NCBI RefSeq assembly: GCF_002093665.1
Contig: NZ_MRWE01000009.1
Location: 66,400-130,399, forward strand
Length of the DNA: 64,000 nt
Reading direction: 5' to 3'
DNA from: Rouxiella badensis
Lineage (GTDB): Bacteria > Pseudomonadota > Gammaproteobacteria > Enterobacterales > Enterobacteriaceae
The notes below the pieces were generated by a model that made no database searches, had not been told where the DNA came from, and was given only the letters and a program-made list of their open reading frames with translations. This document shows, one piece after another, positions 7,503 to 15,632 of the stretch. The position numbers were made by a program, and so were the translations under genes. How positions within the stretch are numbered: position 1 is the first letter of the stretch; the number at the start of each line of letters is the position of its first letter.

Positions 7503-8483
7503 TTACTCTTTTAAGTGCTTTGGCACTGGCGGCGTACCGTGGGTATGGAAGGTTTCGATGGTCTTGAGCCCCCATGCCTGCCCTTTCTTACGCTCGGCTT
7601 CTGTCCATACCACGGTTTGCCAATCGGGTGCCAGAATCAGGCGAGCGCCTGAGTTTGCCAGCTCCACGCGGTTGCCCGCGGGCTCCCAGACATAAAGGAA
7701 GAACGTGCCCTGAATTGCATGCTTATGTGGGCCGGTCTCAATGTGTACGCCATTTTCTAAAAAGATATCGGCAGCACGAAGAATGTCTTCACGGGTGTCT
7801 GTCGCGTAGGTGACGTGATGAAGACGAGCATTGCCGCCACCATGCTCTTCGGTACAGGCCAAATCGTAGGTTTTATTATTGATGGTAAACCAGCAGCCGC
7901 CGATGCGGCCGTTGTCCAGCTGAATCATCTCGGTTACTCGCGAGCCGAGGCAAAGCTCCATAAAGTTTTTGAATTCGCTTACGTCTGCCGCCAGCAGATT
8001 AAGGTGATCTAAACGGCGAGGAGAGGCTCCACGTCCATGATAGCGCTGCGCCAGGTTTTTAAGCGCCGGGCGTTCACTCCCCTCGGCCACATAGCGCACG
8101 GTGTCATAGTAAATCTCGAATACGTGGCCGAAAGGGTCCGCAAAGCGGAAGGCCCGACCGTGCCCCTGGTCGTCGTCCACCCATCCAATCACTTCATATT
8201 TGCTGGCTTCGACAGCTGCAACACGGCGCATCAACGCCGCTTCCGAGGAGGCACGATATGCGATATGTCCAACGCCGGTGGTGTGGTGGCGCGTGAGTTT
8301 CAAGGAATGGAATTCGTAGTCATCCCAGGCTCGCAACCATGCATGATTCTCATCCTGAGCCGAAACGGTAAGGCCATATACATTGACGAAGAAATCGAGG
8401 CTCTCTTCAAATTTGTCCGTGTACATTTCAACGTGGGCCAGATGTGCAATGTCATAGCAGGGTTCTGGAAGTTGCTGCGCCAT
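7503..8483 (-). CDS. VOC-superfamily extradiol ring-cleavage dioxygenase (catechol 2,3-dioxygenase-like)
   Basis: This 326-residue protein has two vicinal-oxygen-chelate repeats, residues ~11-130 and ~155-280. Iron ligands expected for type I extradiol enzymes are in place: H160 (LDHLNLL), H222 or H223 (RLHHVTYATDT) and E274 (NRVELAN). The second-shell residues H253, H255 and Y264 resemble XylE-type enzymes. Such enzymes open a catechol ring next to the hydroxyls using Fe(II) and O2. No semialdehyde hydrolase, hydratase, aldolase or ferredoxin gene is nearby, so the substrate and pathway are unknown. Soluble, with no signal peptide. It is divergent from yajD across a 355-base gap. Confidence 0.85.
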   Translation of the reverse strand: MAQQLPEPCYDIAHLAHVEMYTDKFEESLDFFVNVYGLTVSAQDENHAWLRAWDDYEFHSLKLTRHHTTGVGHIAYRASSEAALMRRVAAVEASKYEVIGWVDDDQGHGRAFRFADPFGHVFEIYYDTVRYVAEGSERPALKNLAQRYHGRGASPRRLDHLNLLAADVSEFKNFMELCLGSRVTEMIQLDNGRIGGCWFTINNKTYDLACTEEHGGGNARLHHVTYATDTREDILRAADIFLENGVHIETGPHKHAIQGTFFLYVWEPAGNRVELANSGARLILAPDWQTVVWTEAERKKGQAWGLKTIETFHTHGTPPVPKHLKE

Positions 8484-8838
8484 AATAATCTTCCTATTGT
8501 GTAGGCATACAGAGTGTCACACTAGGTTAACCGGCGATTGTAAGGCGGGTCTGTTGGCTTAAGTTTATAGAGGTATGACTTCCATTTATACTGTGACTGC
8601 GATAACAAACTGATTCATCGAGGTATAGCACATCTCAAGCCCCGTCCCTATAAGCAATAAATTATTTACTGTTCCGACCCCCGTAGCGGCTGAAGGCGTT
8701 CAATGAGTAGGAAAACCTCCAGCTTATGGTCGACTTCGGTGCCAGGGGACTTATTCTGCCACTTGAAGTCCCCTGTTAAGCAGGCTAGCCTGCTTATATC
8801 AAAGGTAAGAAATCTCTCTATGACAGGTGATATCGGCA
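8484..8838. other. Intergenic region with paired hairpins upstream of yajD
   Basis: No gene is visible. The left part should carry the leftward promoter of the dioxygenase gene; GTGTCACAC (about 8513-8521) is a short palindrome there. The right part holds two adjacent inverted repeats, listed separately. Confidence 0.5.
8743..8795 (+). promoter_or_regulatory. Two tandem hairpins in the yajD leader
   Basis: CAGGGGACTT (8743-8752) pairs perfectly with AAGTCCCCTG (8766-8775). Two bases later, AAGCAGGCTAGCCTGCTT (8778-8795) is a perfect 18-bp palindrome. Both lie 44-96 bases before the yajD start. They could be a terminator/attenuator, a structured leader or a protein-binding site. The role is inferred from structure only. 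Confidence 0.5.
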
Positions 8839-9183
8839 ATGGCATTGATCCCAAGAAATTACGCACGGATGGAAAGCGGCTACCGTGAGAAAGCATTAAA
8901 ACTCTATCCGTGGGTGTGTGGACGCTGCTCGCGAGAGTTTGTGTATTCAAACCTGCGTGAATTAACGGTTCACCACATCGATCACGATCATACCAATAAC
9001 CCGGAGGATGGCAGCAACTGGGAATTATTGTGTCTGTATTGTCACGATCACGAACACTCGAAGTACACCGAAGCTGACCAGTATGGTACAAACGTCGTTG
9101 CGGGAGAGGACGCGCAAAAAGATGTTGCCGCGGCAACCTATAATCCCTTTGCCGATTTAAAATCGATGTTGAATAAAAAGTAG
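8839..9183 (+). CDS. yajD: HNH nuclease family protein YajD
   Basis: This 114-residue protein is nearly identical in its core to E. coli YajD ('ALKLYPWVCGRCSREFVYSNLRELTVHHIDHDH' region). The zinc-binding cysteine pairs are CGRC and CLYC, and the HNH motif includes the HHIDHDH run and the downstream histidines of 'CHDHEH'. The fold predicts metal-dependent nicking or cleavage of nucleic acid, but the physiological role is not established. The start at ATG 8839 gives the same N-terminus as E. coli (MALIPRNYAR) and follows AGGTGA; a GTG four codons upstream is less likely. It stands alone between two structured DNA elements. Confidence 0.93.
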   Translation: MALIPRNYARMESGYREKALKLYPWVCGRCSREFVYSNLRELTVHHIDHDHTNNPEDGSNWELLCLYCHDHEHSKYTEADQYGTNVVAGEDAQKDVAAATYNPFADLKSMLNKK

Positions 9184-9482
9184 TACATCCAGCCAGTTAG
9201 CCGCTCTTGACCCCATGGGTTCCACGTGGATCCCGTGGGAGAGACCCTCCTGTAACAACGTCAGTCCTGCCTTTACAGCAGATCATGAACATGCCTCATG
9301 TTTCAATGAAATTAAATCACTTTTCCTCAATCAACGACTCTGGCATAAAATACACATTATTATTGGCTGTAGACAATAGCTAGTCCACTGAATAAGAAAG
9401 CCATAAAACAAAAAATTGGAAATCCTGAAAAAGCAAGACGTAAATTCAGGTTTCATATCAGAAATTAGGATACCAGATCACG
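9184..9482. other. AT-rich region between yajD and mesX
   Basis: No gene is visible. The region contains the 28-bp palindrome at 9212-9239. It also has a dyad TGAACATG-N3-CATGTTTCA at 9286-9305 and an inverted repeat CCTGAA-N15-TTCAGG at 9424-9450, just upstream of mesX. The mesX promoter must lie here. Confidence 0.5.
9212..9239. repeat. 28-bp interrupted palindrome downstream of yajD
   Basis: The segment reads CCCATGGGTTCCAC on the left and GTGGATCCCGTGGG on the right, so it matches its own reverse complement except at two position pairs. It begins 29 bases after the yajD stop. It could act as a terminator stem without a T-run or as a dimeric protein-binding site. Confidence 0.6.
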
Positions 9483-10466
9483 ATGAATAACGATTTTACA
9501 TTTACGATTAAGAGCATTTCTTTCGATGAGAATTATAACCCATCTGAAAATACGCGTCTCACGACCAACTTTGCTAATTTAGCCAGAGGGGAGAAACGTC
9601 AAGAGAATCTGCGTAACGCCTTAACGATGATTGATAATCGTTTCAATTCCCTGGCGCATGAAAATAACCCTAATGGCGATCGTTATTCTGTCGAACTTGA
9701 AATTATTTCCGTTGAGCTGAATATTGATATTGAAGGCAAAAGGAAGACTTTCCCAGCTATCGAAATATTGAAAACGAATATTGTTGATAAAAAAACGCAT
9801 CAACGTACCGAAGGGATTGTAGGGAATAATTTCTCCTCTTATGTGCGAGATTATGATTTTAGTGTATTACTCTCTGAGCATAACAAGAATCAGTCGACGT
9901 TTAACATTCCAGAGAACTTTGGCGACCTGCACGGAAATATATTTAAATGTTTCGTCAATTCAGAGGCTTACAAAAAGCACTTTAGTAAGCAACCGGTTAT
10001 ATGCCTGAGTGTTTCAAGTAAAAACACCTATCATCAGACTGACTATCAGCACCCTGTATTGGGCGTTGAATATCAGCAAAATGAACTGTCCTTGACTGAC
10101 CAATATTTCAATAAAATGGGGTTGCAGGCGCGCTATTTTATGCCTTCCAATAGCGTAGCACCTTTAGCGTTTTATTTTTCTGGTGATCTCATTAGTGATT
10201 ACACCGATCTTGAACTTCTCGGTACTATCAGTACGATGGAAACTTTCCAAAGGATTTACCGACCTGAGATCTATAATGCCAATTCCCCGGCAGGAAAAGA
10301 ATACCAGCCAAATTTGAATAACCAGGATCATACATTAACTGAAATTGTTTATGATCGAGAAGAACGTAGCCGCTTAGCCATTGAGCAGGGAAAGTTTACT
10401 GAAGAATACTTCATCAAACCGTACCAAACTATTCTTGAACAATGGTCTGCTCATTACGCTCTTTGA
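9483..10466 (+). CDS. mesX: MesX, DUF1852 partner of methionine synthase MesD
   Basis: This 327-residue protein is of the DUF1852 family ('FTIKSISFDENYNPSENTRLTTNFANLARG' region at the N-terminus). DUF1852 proteins (MesX) are encoded next to MesD, and genetic work has shown MesX to be needed for MesD-dependent methionine synthesis, which is also oxygen-dependent. The biochemical role of MesX is unsettled; an oxygenase-like contribution to methyl supply has been suggested. There is no signal peptide or membrane segment. It lies 27 bases before mesD with an AAGG site between them, so one operon is likely. The gene is more A/T-rich than the backbone, in line with acquisition. Confidence 0.85.
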   Translation: MNNDFTFTIKSISFDENYNPSENTRLTTNFANLARGEKRQENLRNALTMIDNRFNSLAHENNPNGDRYSVELEIISVELNIDIEGKRKTFPAIEILKTNIVDKKTHQRTEGIVGNNFSSYVRDYDFSVLLSEHNKNQSTFNIPENFGDLHGNIFKCFVNSEAYKKHFSKQPVICLSVSSKNTYHQTDYQHPVLGVEYQQNELSLTDQYFNKMGLQARYFMPSNSVAPLAFYFSGDLISDYTDLELLGTISTMETFQRIYRPEIYNANSPAGKEYQPNLNNQDHTLTEIVYDREERSRLAIEQGKFTEEYFIKPYQTILEQWSAHYAL

Positions 10467-10493
10467 TTAACTAAAAACACAAGGTCATTTATT

Positions 10494-11525
10494 ATGAAAA
10501 TTTTGTTACCTACTTCGACTGCGGGCAGTTTGCCTAAACCTTCATGGCTTGCACAGCCTGAGACACTTTGGTCACCTTGGAAATTGCAAGATGAAGAACT
10601 AATTGATGGCAAACAGGATGCGCTGCGTTTGTGCCTACAGGATCAGCTCCAGGCAGGTATTGATATCGTCAGCGATGGCGAGCAAACGCGTCAACATTTT
10701 GTGACTACATTTATTGAGCACCTCAGCGGCGTTGATTTTGAGAAACGTGAGACGGTAAGAATTCGTAATCGTTACGATGCGAGTGTCCCGACGGTCGTGG
10801 GTGCAGTGAGCCGCCAAAAGCCCGTTTTTGTGGAAGATGCCAAGTTTTTACGTCAGCAAACCAAGCAACCGATTAAATGGGCTCTGCCAGGTCCAATGAC
10901 CATGATCGACACCCTGTATGATAGCCACTACAAAAGTCGCGAAAAACTGGCCTGGGAATTCGCCAAGATCCTTAATCAAGAAGCCAAAGAACTCGAGGCT
11001 GCCGGTGTTGATATCATCCAATTTGATGAGCCAGCGTTTAATGTGTTCTTTGACGAGGTGAATGATTGGGGCATTGCCGCGTTAGAACGAGCAGTTGAAG
11101 GTCTTAAATGCGAAACCGCTGTGCATATTTGCTATGGCTACGGCATCAAGGCCAATACCGATTGGAAAAAGACACTGGGGACAGAATGGAGACAGTACGA
11201 AGAAATCTTCCCTAAACTGCAAAAATCTAGCATCGATATCATTTCACTAGAGTGTCAAAACTCTCGCGTGCCAATGGATCTGATTGAGCTGATTCGAGGC
11301 AAAAAAGTTATGGTTGGGGCTATCGATGTGGCAACCCATAACATTGAGACACCAGAAGAAGTCGCCGATACTCTGCGCAAAGCGCTACAGTTTGTTGATG
11401 CAGACAAGCTCTACCCTAGCACCAACTGTGGCATGACCCCGTTACCGCGTCGAGTCGCAAGAGGCAAGCTGAATGCGTTAAGTTTAGGCGCACATATTGT
11501 TCGAAAAGAACTTTCGAACAAATAA
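10494..11525 (+). CDS. mesD: MesD, folate-independent methionine synthase (MetE C-terminal-like)
   Basis: This 343-residue protein corresponds to the catalytic C-terminal half of MetE and lacks its N-terminal domain, the size typical of the core Mes enzymes. The zinc site is visible: H211 and C213 (VHICYG), E253 (SLEC) and C312 (STNCGM). D179 in FDEP is the conserved acid near the homocysteine pocket. It should methylate homocysteine to methionine without methyl-tetrahydrofolate; with MesX encoded next door the MesD family is the best fit. MetE, MesA, MesB and MesC are the alternatives, and the DUF1852 partner argues against them. Cytosolic. Confidence 0.85.
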   Translation: MKILLPTSTAGSLPKPSWLAQPETLWSPWKLQDEELIDGKQDALRLCLQDQLQAGIDIVSDGEQTRQHFVTTFIEHLSGVDFEKRETVRIRNRYDASVPTVVGAVSRQKPVFVEDAKFLRQQTKQPIKWALPGPMTMIDTLYDSHYKSREKLAWEFAKILNQEAKELEAAGVDIIQFDEPAFNVFFDEVNDWGIAALERAVEGLKCETAVHICYGYGIKANTDWKKTLGTEWRQYEEIFPKLQKSSIDIISLECQNSRVPMDLIELIRGKKVMVGAIDVATHNIETPEEVADTLRKALQFVDADKLYPSTNCGMTPLPRRVARGKLNALSLGAHIVRKELSNK

Positions 11526-11547
11526 GCTTGCCAAAAAGTAGCTCATT

Positions 11548-11619
11548 TTAAAAAAGCTCAGTCCGGTTGGCGCGATGTGATTAATCGCACCGTATCCAAA
11601 ATCCTTCACCGGACTGAGC
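11548..11619 (-). terminator. Y-shaped terminator of the degraded dehydrogenase gene
   Basis: GCTCAGTCCGGT (11556-11567) pairs perfectly with ACCGGACTGAGC (11608-11619) and encloses an inner GCGAT/ATCGC stem. On the minus strand the outer stem is followed directly by TTTTTT (complement of 11550-11555), so it is a rho-independent terminator for leftward transcription from the relic at 11629. Confidence 0.7.
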
Positions 11620-11628
11620 GTTTACGCT

Positions 11629-11775
11629 TCACTCGCTGTCAATCTTGATAACGATTTTACCTAATGCACCACGTGAAAGCGGTTTAAACGCCTCAACCGT
11701 CTCGCTGAAGCTGAAAACCTGTTAAATGACCGGCTTAATATAGCCGGTATCCCCGAACTCTCCCCTGCTCCCTTT
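11629..11775 (-). pseudogene. C-terminal relic of a zinc-type alcohol dehydrogenase/quinone reductase
   Basis: Read leftwards, one frame gives GEFGDTGYIKPVI, a stop, then QVFSFSETVEAFKPLSRG and ALGKIVIKIDSE before the final stop (11629-11631). This matches the usual end of medium-chain dehydrogenases ('G.I.PVID.VFP...AAEA...L..G...GKIVI'). The internal stop replaces the conserved aspartate after PVI. Nothing recognisable remains upstream, so only about 45 codons survive, together with the terminator. Confidence 0.75.
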
Positions 11776-11848
11776 TTGGTTCAACACTGGATTTAATCGA
11801 AATTTTAGGTAATCTAACGAACTCATGTACTAGTTAGATGGATTAAAA

Positions 11849-12145
11849 ATGAATTTTTCGTCAATAGATGACGTTAGAAATCGCATCGATCAAATTGATA
11901 GTGAATTGGTTAAATTGATCGCCCAACGCAGCGAGTGCGTCAAAGCCGCTGCCGCTTTTAAAACCGACCACGCGTCCGTTCGTGCTCCTGACCGGGTCCA
12001 GCAGGTTATCGATAAAGTGCGTAAACAGGCCACCGAAGCAGGGCTTCCCGAAGTCATTATCGAGAAGGTCTATCGCACCATGGTAGGCGCGTTTATCGAT
12101 TATGAACTCGAGCAACATGACACATTGCAACAGAAAAAAGCCTGA
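11849..12145 (+). CDS. Small chorismate mutase / isochorismate-pyruvate lyase (PchB/AroQ type)
   Basis: This 98-residue all-helical protein of the AroQ class has the N-terminal 'VRNRIDQIDSELVKLIAQR' helix with its conserved arginines. 'AAAFKTD' carries the active-site lysine, 'APDRVQQV' follows, and the C-terminal helix ends 'IDYELEQHD'. The pattern is close to PchB, so it could rearrange chorismate to prephenate or remove pyruvate from isochorismate to give salicylate; the two activities cannot be separated by eye. It has no signal peptide and no fused dehydratase or dehydrogenase domain. No siderophore synthesis gene is adjacent. A stand-alone gene between the relic and sbcB. Confidence 0.85.
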   Translation: MNFSSIDDVRNRIDQIDSELVKLIAQRSECVKAAAAFKTDHASVRAPDRVQQVIDKVRKQATEAGLPEVIIEKVYRTMVGAFIDYELEQHDTLQQKKA

Positions 12146-12408
12146 CATCGTTCGTCGATATTCTATCGAGCCGGTGTCAGGAACCTGGATATCGGCTAAA
12201 AATAGCAGTGCTATGGACATCGCAGCGAAAACGAAATTAGAAGGCCAACCCGCCCAGAGGTGGTATCCTTACCTCCAGACCGTCACTCTCAGCCCAGCCT
12301 GTTTTCTCTGATTATTGATCACAATGGCTGAGAAATACGCCAACCAGGTGATTTTTTAACGGCATGTTTTACAAGACAATTAAATTCAGATTAAGGCCTT
12401 AACCCGCA

Positions 12409-13839
12409 ATGCGAGACAAAAGCGTTCAGCCCACTTTCTACTTTCACGACTATGAGACTTTCGGCACCCACCCGGCGCTGGACCGCCCTGCGCAGTTCGC
12501 TGGCATACGTACTGACGCTGATTTCAATATTATCGAAGAACCTCTGGTTATCTACTGTCGCCCTTCTGACGACTATCTGCCGCAGCCTGAAGCGGTGATG
12601 ATCACCGGCATTACCCCGCAGCTCGCGCAGGCCAAAGGGCTGAACGAGGCCGATTTTACCGCGCAGATCCATCAGGCCTTCAGCGTGCCCGGCACCTGCA
12701 TCGTGGGTTATAACAATATTCGCTTTGATGATGAAGTCAGCCGTAATATTTTTTACCGTAACTTCTACGATCCTTACGCCTATAGCTGGCAAAATGGAAA
12801 TTCTCGCTGGGATCTTCTCGACGTAATGCGCGCCTGCTATGCGCTGCGTCCCGACGGCATTAACTGGCCGGAGAACGAGGAAGGGTTCCCAAGCTTCCGC
12901 CTTGAGCATCTCACCCGCGCCAACGGCGTTGAGCACGAGAACGCCCACGACGCGATGTCTGACGTCTACGCCACCATTGCCATGGCGCGTCTGGTGAAAC
13001 AGGCTCAGCCGCGACTGTTCGACTACCTGCTTGAACATCGCAATAAACACAAAATCAACGCGTTAATCGATATTCCGACCATGACGCCACTGGTCCACGT
13101 CTCCGGTATGTTTGGTGCTGCACGCGGTAATACCAGCTGGGTTGCGCCGCTGGCGTGGCATCCGGAAAATAAAAATGCGGTGATTGTCTGTGATTTGGCG
13201 GGGGATATGACGCCTCTGCTCGAACTGGACTCTGACCAGATGCGCGAACGTCTGTATAGCCGTCGCGGTGACCTGCTGCCGGGTCAGTCTCCGCTGCCTA
13301 TTAAGCTGCTGCACACCAATAAATGCCCGATTCTGGCCCCTGCCAAGACCTTGTTGCCCGAAAACGCCGAGCGTTTGGATATTGACCGGGACCGCTGTCT
13401 GCAAAACTTGCAGCTGCTGCGCCAGAACAGTCAAGTACGTGAAAAAGTGGTGGCGCTGTACGCCGAAGCTGAGCCATTTACTCCTTCACAGGATGTCGAT
13501 GCACGGCTCTATGACGGCTTCTTTGGTGATGCCGATCGCGCAACGATGCGCATAATCCAGCAGACCGCAGCGGAAAACCTGCCTGCGCTTGACCTTAAGT
13601 TCCAGGACTCCCGTCTCGAAAAGCTGTTGTTCCGTTTCCGGGCGCGCAACTATCCACACACGCTGAATGACGACGAGCAGCGTCGTTGGCTTACCCATCG
13701 TCAGGAGGCGCTGAGCGCCGAGCGCGTTCAGGATTATATCCTCCAGCTCGAGTCACTGTATAACCTGCATGAAGAAGATGCGGAGAAAACCGCCCTGCTC
13801 AAACAGCTGTTCGACTACGGTAAAAAACTGGTCGGCTAA
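12409..13839 (+). CDS. sbcB: Exodeoxyribonuclease I
   Basis: This 476-residue protein matches E. coli SbcB along its length. The DEDD exonuclease residues are visible: D14 and E16 in FHDYETFG, the aspartates of NIRFDDEV, and the histidine and aspartate of NAHDAMSD. The SH3-like part follows ('HVSGMFGAARGNTSWVAPL') and the C-terminal helical region ends at LVG. ExoI digests single-stranded DNA 3' to 5' and acts in mismatch repair and in limiting RecF-pathway recombination. It neighbours plaP, as it nearly does in E. coli. A strong terminator follows. Confidence 0.97.
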   Translation: MRDKSVQPTFYFHDYETFGTHPALDRPAQFAGIRTDADFNIIEEPLVIYCRPSDDYLPQPEAVMITGITPQLAQAKGLNEADFTAQIHQAFSVPGTCIVGYNNIRFDDEVSRNIFYRNFYDPYAYSWQNGNSRWDLLDVMRACYALRPDGINWPENEEGFPSFRLEHLTRANGVEHENAHDAMSDVYATIAMARLVKQAQPRLFDYLLEHRNKHKINALIDIPTMTPLVHVSGMFGAARGNTSWVAPLAWHPENKNAVIVCDLAGDMTPLLELDSDQMRERLYSRRGDLLPGQSPLPIKLLHTNKCPILAPAKTLLPENAERLDIDRDRCLQNLQLLRQNSQVREKVVALYAEAEPFTPSQDVDARLYDGFFGDADRATMRIIQQTAAENLPALDLKFQDSRLEKLLFRFRARNYPHTLNDDEQRRWLTHRQEALSAERVQDYILQLESLYNLHEEDAEKTALLKQLFDYGKKLVG

Positions 13840-13854
13840 CGCGCTTACCAACGC

Positions 13855-13883
13855 AAAAAGGGACTCAATCGAGTCCCTTTTTC
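13855..13883. terminator. Bidirectional terminator between sbcB and plaP
   Basis: AAAAAGGGACTC - AATC - GAGTCCCTTTTT is a 12-bp stem with a 4-base loop, flanked by A and T runs on both sides. It serves the convergent sbcB and plaP genes. Confidence 0.9.
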
Positions 13884-13907
13884 TTTACGCATAAACCGCT
13901 AAACAGA

Positions 13908-15284
13908 TTAGATTACTTCAACTTCTTCGCTCATCTGCGGCGGTGGCTGACGGAAGCGGCGAGTGATAAAGGCCAAATAAGACAGGCCAATCGCGCCCCA
14001 TACCAGACCCAGCGTCATTGAGCTGGCTTCCAGGTTCAACCACAGCGCACCCACGGTCAGCGCACCAATCACCGGCAGAATCAGATAGTGAATGTGGTCA
14101 CGCAGCGTGCGGTTACGTTTTTCACGAATGTAGAACTGGGAAATTACCGACAGGTTAACGAAGGTAAAGGCCACCAGCGCACCAAAGTTAATCAGCGCGG
14201 TGGCGGTCACCAGATCAAAGCTAATCGCCGACATCGCCACCAGGCCAACCAACACCACGTTAAACGCCGGGGTACGCCACGTAGGGTGAACGAAACCGAA
14301 GATTTTCTCTGGGAATACGCCGTCACGGCCCATCACGTACAGCAGACGCGAAACACCGGCATGCGCCGCCATGCCTGATGCCAGTACGGTCACGCAGGAG
14401 AAGCACAGGATAACGAACTGGAATACCTTACCGCCAACAAACAGCATGATCTCCGGCTGAGACGCGTCCGGATCGTGGAAGCGAGAGATATCCGGGAAAT
14501 ACAGCTGCAGGAAGTAAGACACCACCACGAAGATAATGCCGCCGATAAGCGCGGTCAAAAAGATCGCGCGTGGGATAACTTTAGCCGCGTTTGGCGTTTC
14601 TTCAGACAGTGAACTGATGCCGTCGAAGCCCAGGAACGAGAAGCACAGAATCGTCGCCCCGGTAATCATCGGCACGGTATGCGCATTCTCGGACCAGAAC
14701 GGTTTGCTGCTCACCAGCGTGCCAGTGCCTTGACCATGGAACACGCCATAAATCAGCAAGCCAACGATAAGCGCCATGATAGCCACCTGAACCACCACCA
14801 CGATGCTGTTCATATTGGCAACCAGCTTAATGCCGCGCAGGTTAAAGGCCGTCATCAGGCCTACCAGCGCCACAACCCAGATCCACGAAGGGAAGCCCGG
14901 GAAAATCGCCTCAAGATAGATTTTGGCCAACAGGATGTTGATCATCGGCATGAACAGGTAATCCAGCAGCGACGACCAGCCCACCATGAAGCCCACGTGC
15001 GGGCTAATCGCCTTCTGCGCATAGGTGTAGGCAGAGCCCGCTGACGGGAAACGCTGAACCAGCTTGCCGTAGCTCACGGCGGTAAAAAGCACGGCAACGA
15101 GCGCGAACAGGTACGCGGTCGCGACGTGACCGTCGGTCATGCTGGTAACAATGCCGAAGGTGTCGAAAATGGTCATCGGCTGCAGATAGGCCAGGCCCAT
15201 CATCACGACCTGCATTAAGGTCAGGGTACGACGAAGCTTCACGCGAGGTGCAGCAGCAACAGTAGCGGTGTGATTATGCGACAT
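13908..15284 (-). CDS. plaP: Low-affinity putrescine importer PlaP (APC family)
   Basis: This 458-residue permease has about 12 membrane helices. It matches E. coli PlaP (YeeF) most closely: '[19 protein letters not shown]', '[30 protein letters not shown]', '[18 protein letters not shown]' and '[15 protein letters not shown]'. PlaP imports putrescine with protons. The paralogue PuuP is the alternative, and the position downstream of puuA mimics the E. coli puuAP order. However, the sequence details, the sbcB neighbour and the YoeI-like leader frame overlapping its start favour PlaP. A terminator separates it from puuA, so it has its own transcript. The start MSHN is identical to that of E. 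coli. Confidence 0.88.
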   Translation of the reverse strand: MSHNHTATVAAAPRVKLRRTLTLMQVVMMGLAYLQPMTIFDTFGIVTSMTDGHVATAYLFALVAVLFTAVSYGKLVQRFPSAGSAYTYAQKAISPHVGFMVGWSSLLDYLFMPMINILLAKIYLEAIFPGFPSWIWVVALVGLMTAFNLRGIKLVANMNSIVVVVQVAIMALIVGLLIYGVFHGQGTGTLVSSKPFWSENAHTVPMITGATILCFSFLGFDGISSLSEETPNAAKVIPRAIFLTALIGGIIFVVVSYFLQLYFPDISRFHDPDASQPEIMLFVGGKVFQFVILCFSCVTVLASGMAAHAGVSRLLYVMGRDGVFPEKIFGFVHPTWRTPAFNVVLVGLVAMSAISFDLVTATALINFGALVAFTFVNLSVISQFYIREKRNRTLRDHIHYLILPVIGALTVGALWLNLEASSMTLGLVWGAIGLSYLAFITRRFRQPPPQMSEEVEVI

Positions 15285-15480
15285 GGTTCAGCCTCCCCTT
15301 ACCTGCAACATTCTGGCGTGCTACGGCCTGATTCAGCAAGGTACTGGGGATACTGCTCGATGATAAAAATGGGGGATTCATCCTCACGTTGCTGACGCAT
15401 GGCGAGAAGGCGGCGTGCTGTTGTGCACGGTGGAAAGCAACACCGGAAGGAACCGGTACAGGTTTGAAAAATTGCCCCAT
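15274..15480 (-). CDS. yoeI: YoeI-like leader protein overlapping plaP, extended form
   Basis: A 68-codon frame begins MGQFF after GAGGAAATGTAAG and ends NHVA with its stop inside the first codons of plaP: ATGTCGCATAA is read both as the PlaP start (MSH) and as HVA-stop. From memory, E. coli YoeI is a 20-residue protein directly upstream of plaP that also starts MGQFF and ends HVA. This frame therefore looks like its positional counterpart with about 48 extra residues, rich in proline and serine ('KPVPVPSG', 'LSSSSIPST'). Ribosomes translating it would cross the plaP ribosome-binding site, so translational control of plaP is likely. Whether the protein is stable or only a sensing leader is unknown. 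A longer start at 15495 has no good Shine-Dalgarno. Confidence 0.6.
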   Translation of the reverse strand: MGQFFKPVPVPSGVAFHRAQQHAAFSPCVSNVRMNPPFLSSSSIPSTLLNQAVARQNVAGKGRLNHVA

Positions 15481-15589
15481 CTTACATTTCCTCATAGTGC
15501 CGACCGTTTATTAATTGGGGGTCGCGCACGAAATCTGGTTATCTATCCGGATCTGGGTCCGGCCTCTGTTGGATTAGTGTAAAAAACCA

Positions 15590-15632
15590 TGCAAAAAAAA
15601 TAACCGGCGCGTTTAGGCGTCGGTTATTTTGC
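15590..15632 (-). terminator. Rho-independent terminator of puuA
   Basis: On the minus strand AATAACCGACGC pairs with GCGCCGGTTATT around a short loop, followed by eight T residues (complement of 15593-15600). It lies about 155 bases beyond the puuA stop. A longer outer symmetry (CCATGCAAAA / TTTTGCATGG) surrounds it. The rest of 15481-15786 shows no gene and probably carries the plaP promoter. Confidence 0.85.

Noticed and set aside
9370-9385. AGACAATAGCTAGTCC as a two-box MetJ operator upstream of mesX
   Set aside because: Only the outer bases agree with the AGACGTCT repeat, about half of the 16 positions, so it is too weak to list as a site.
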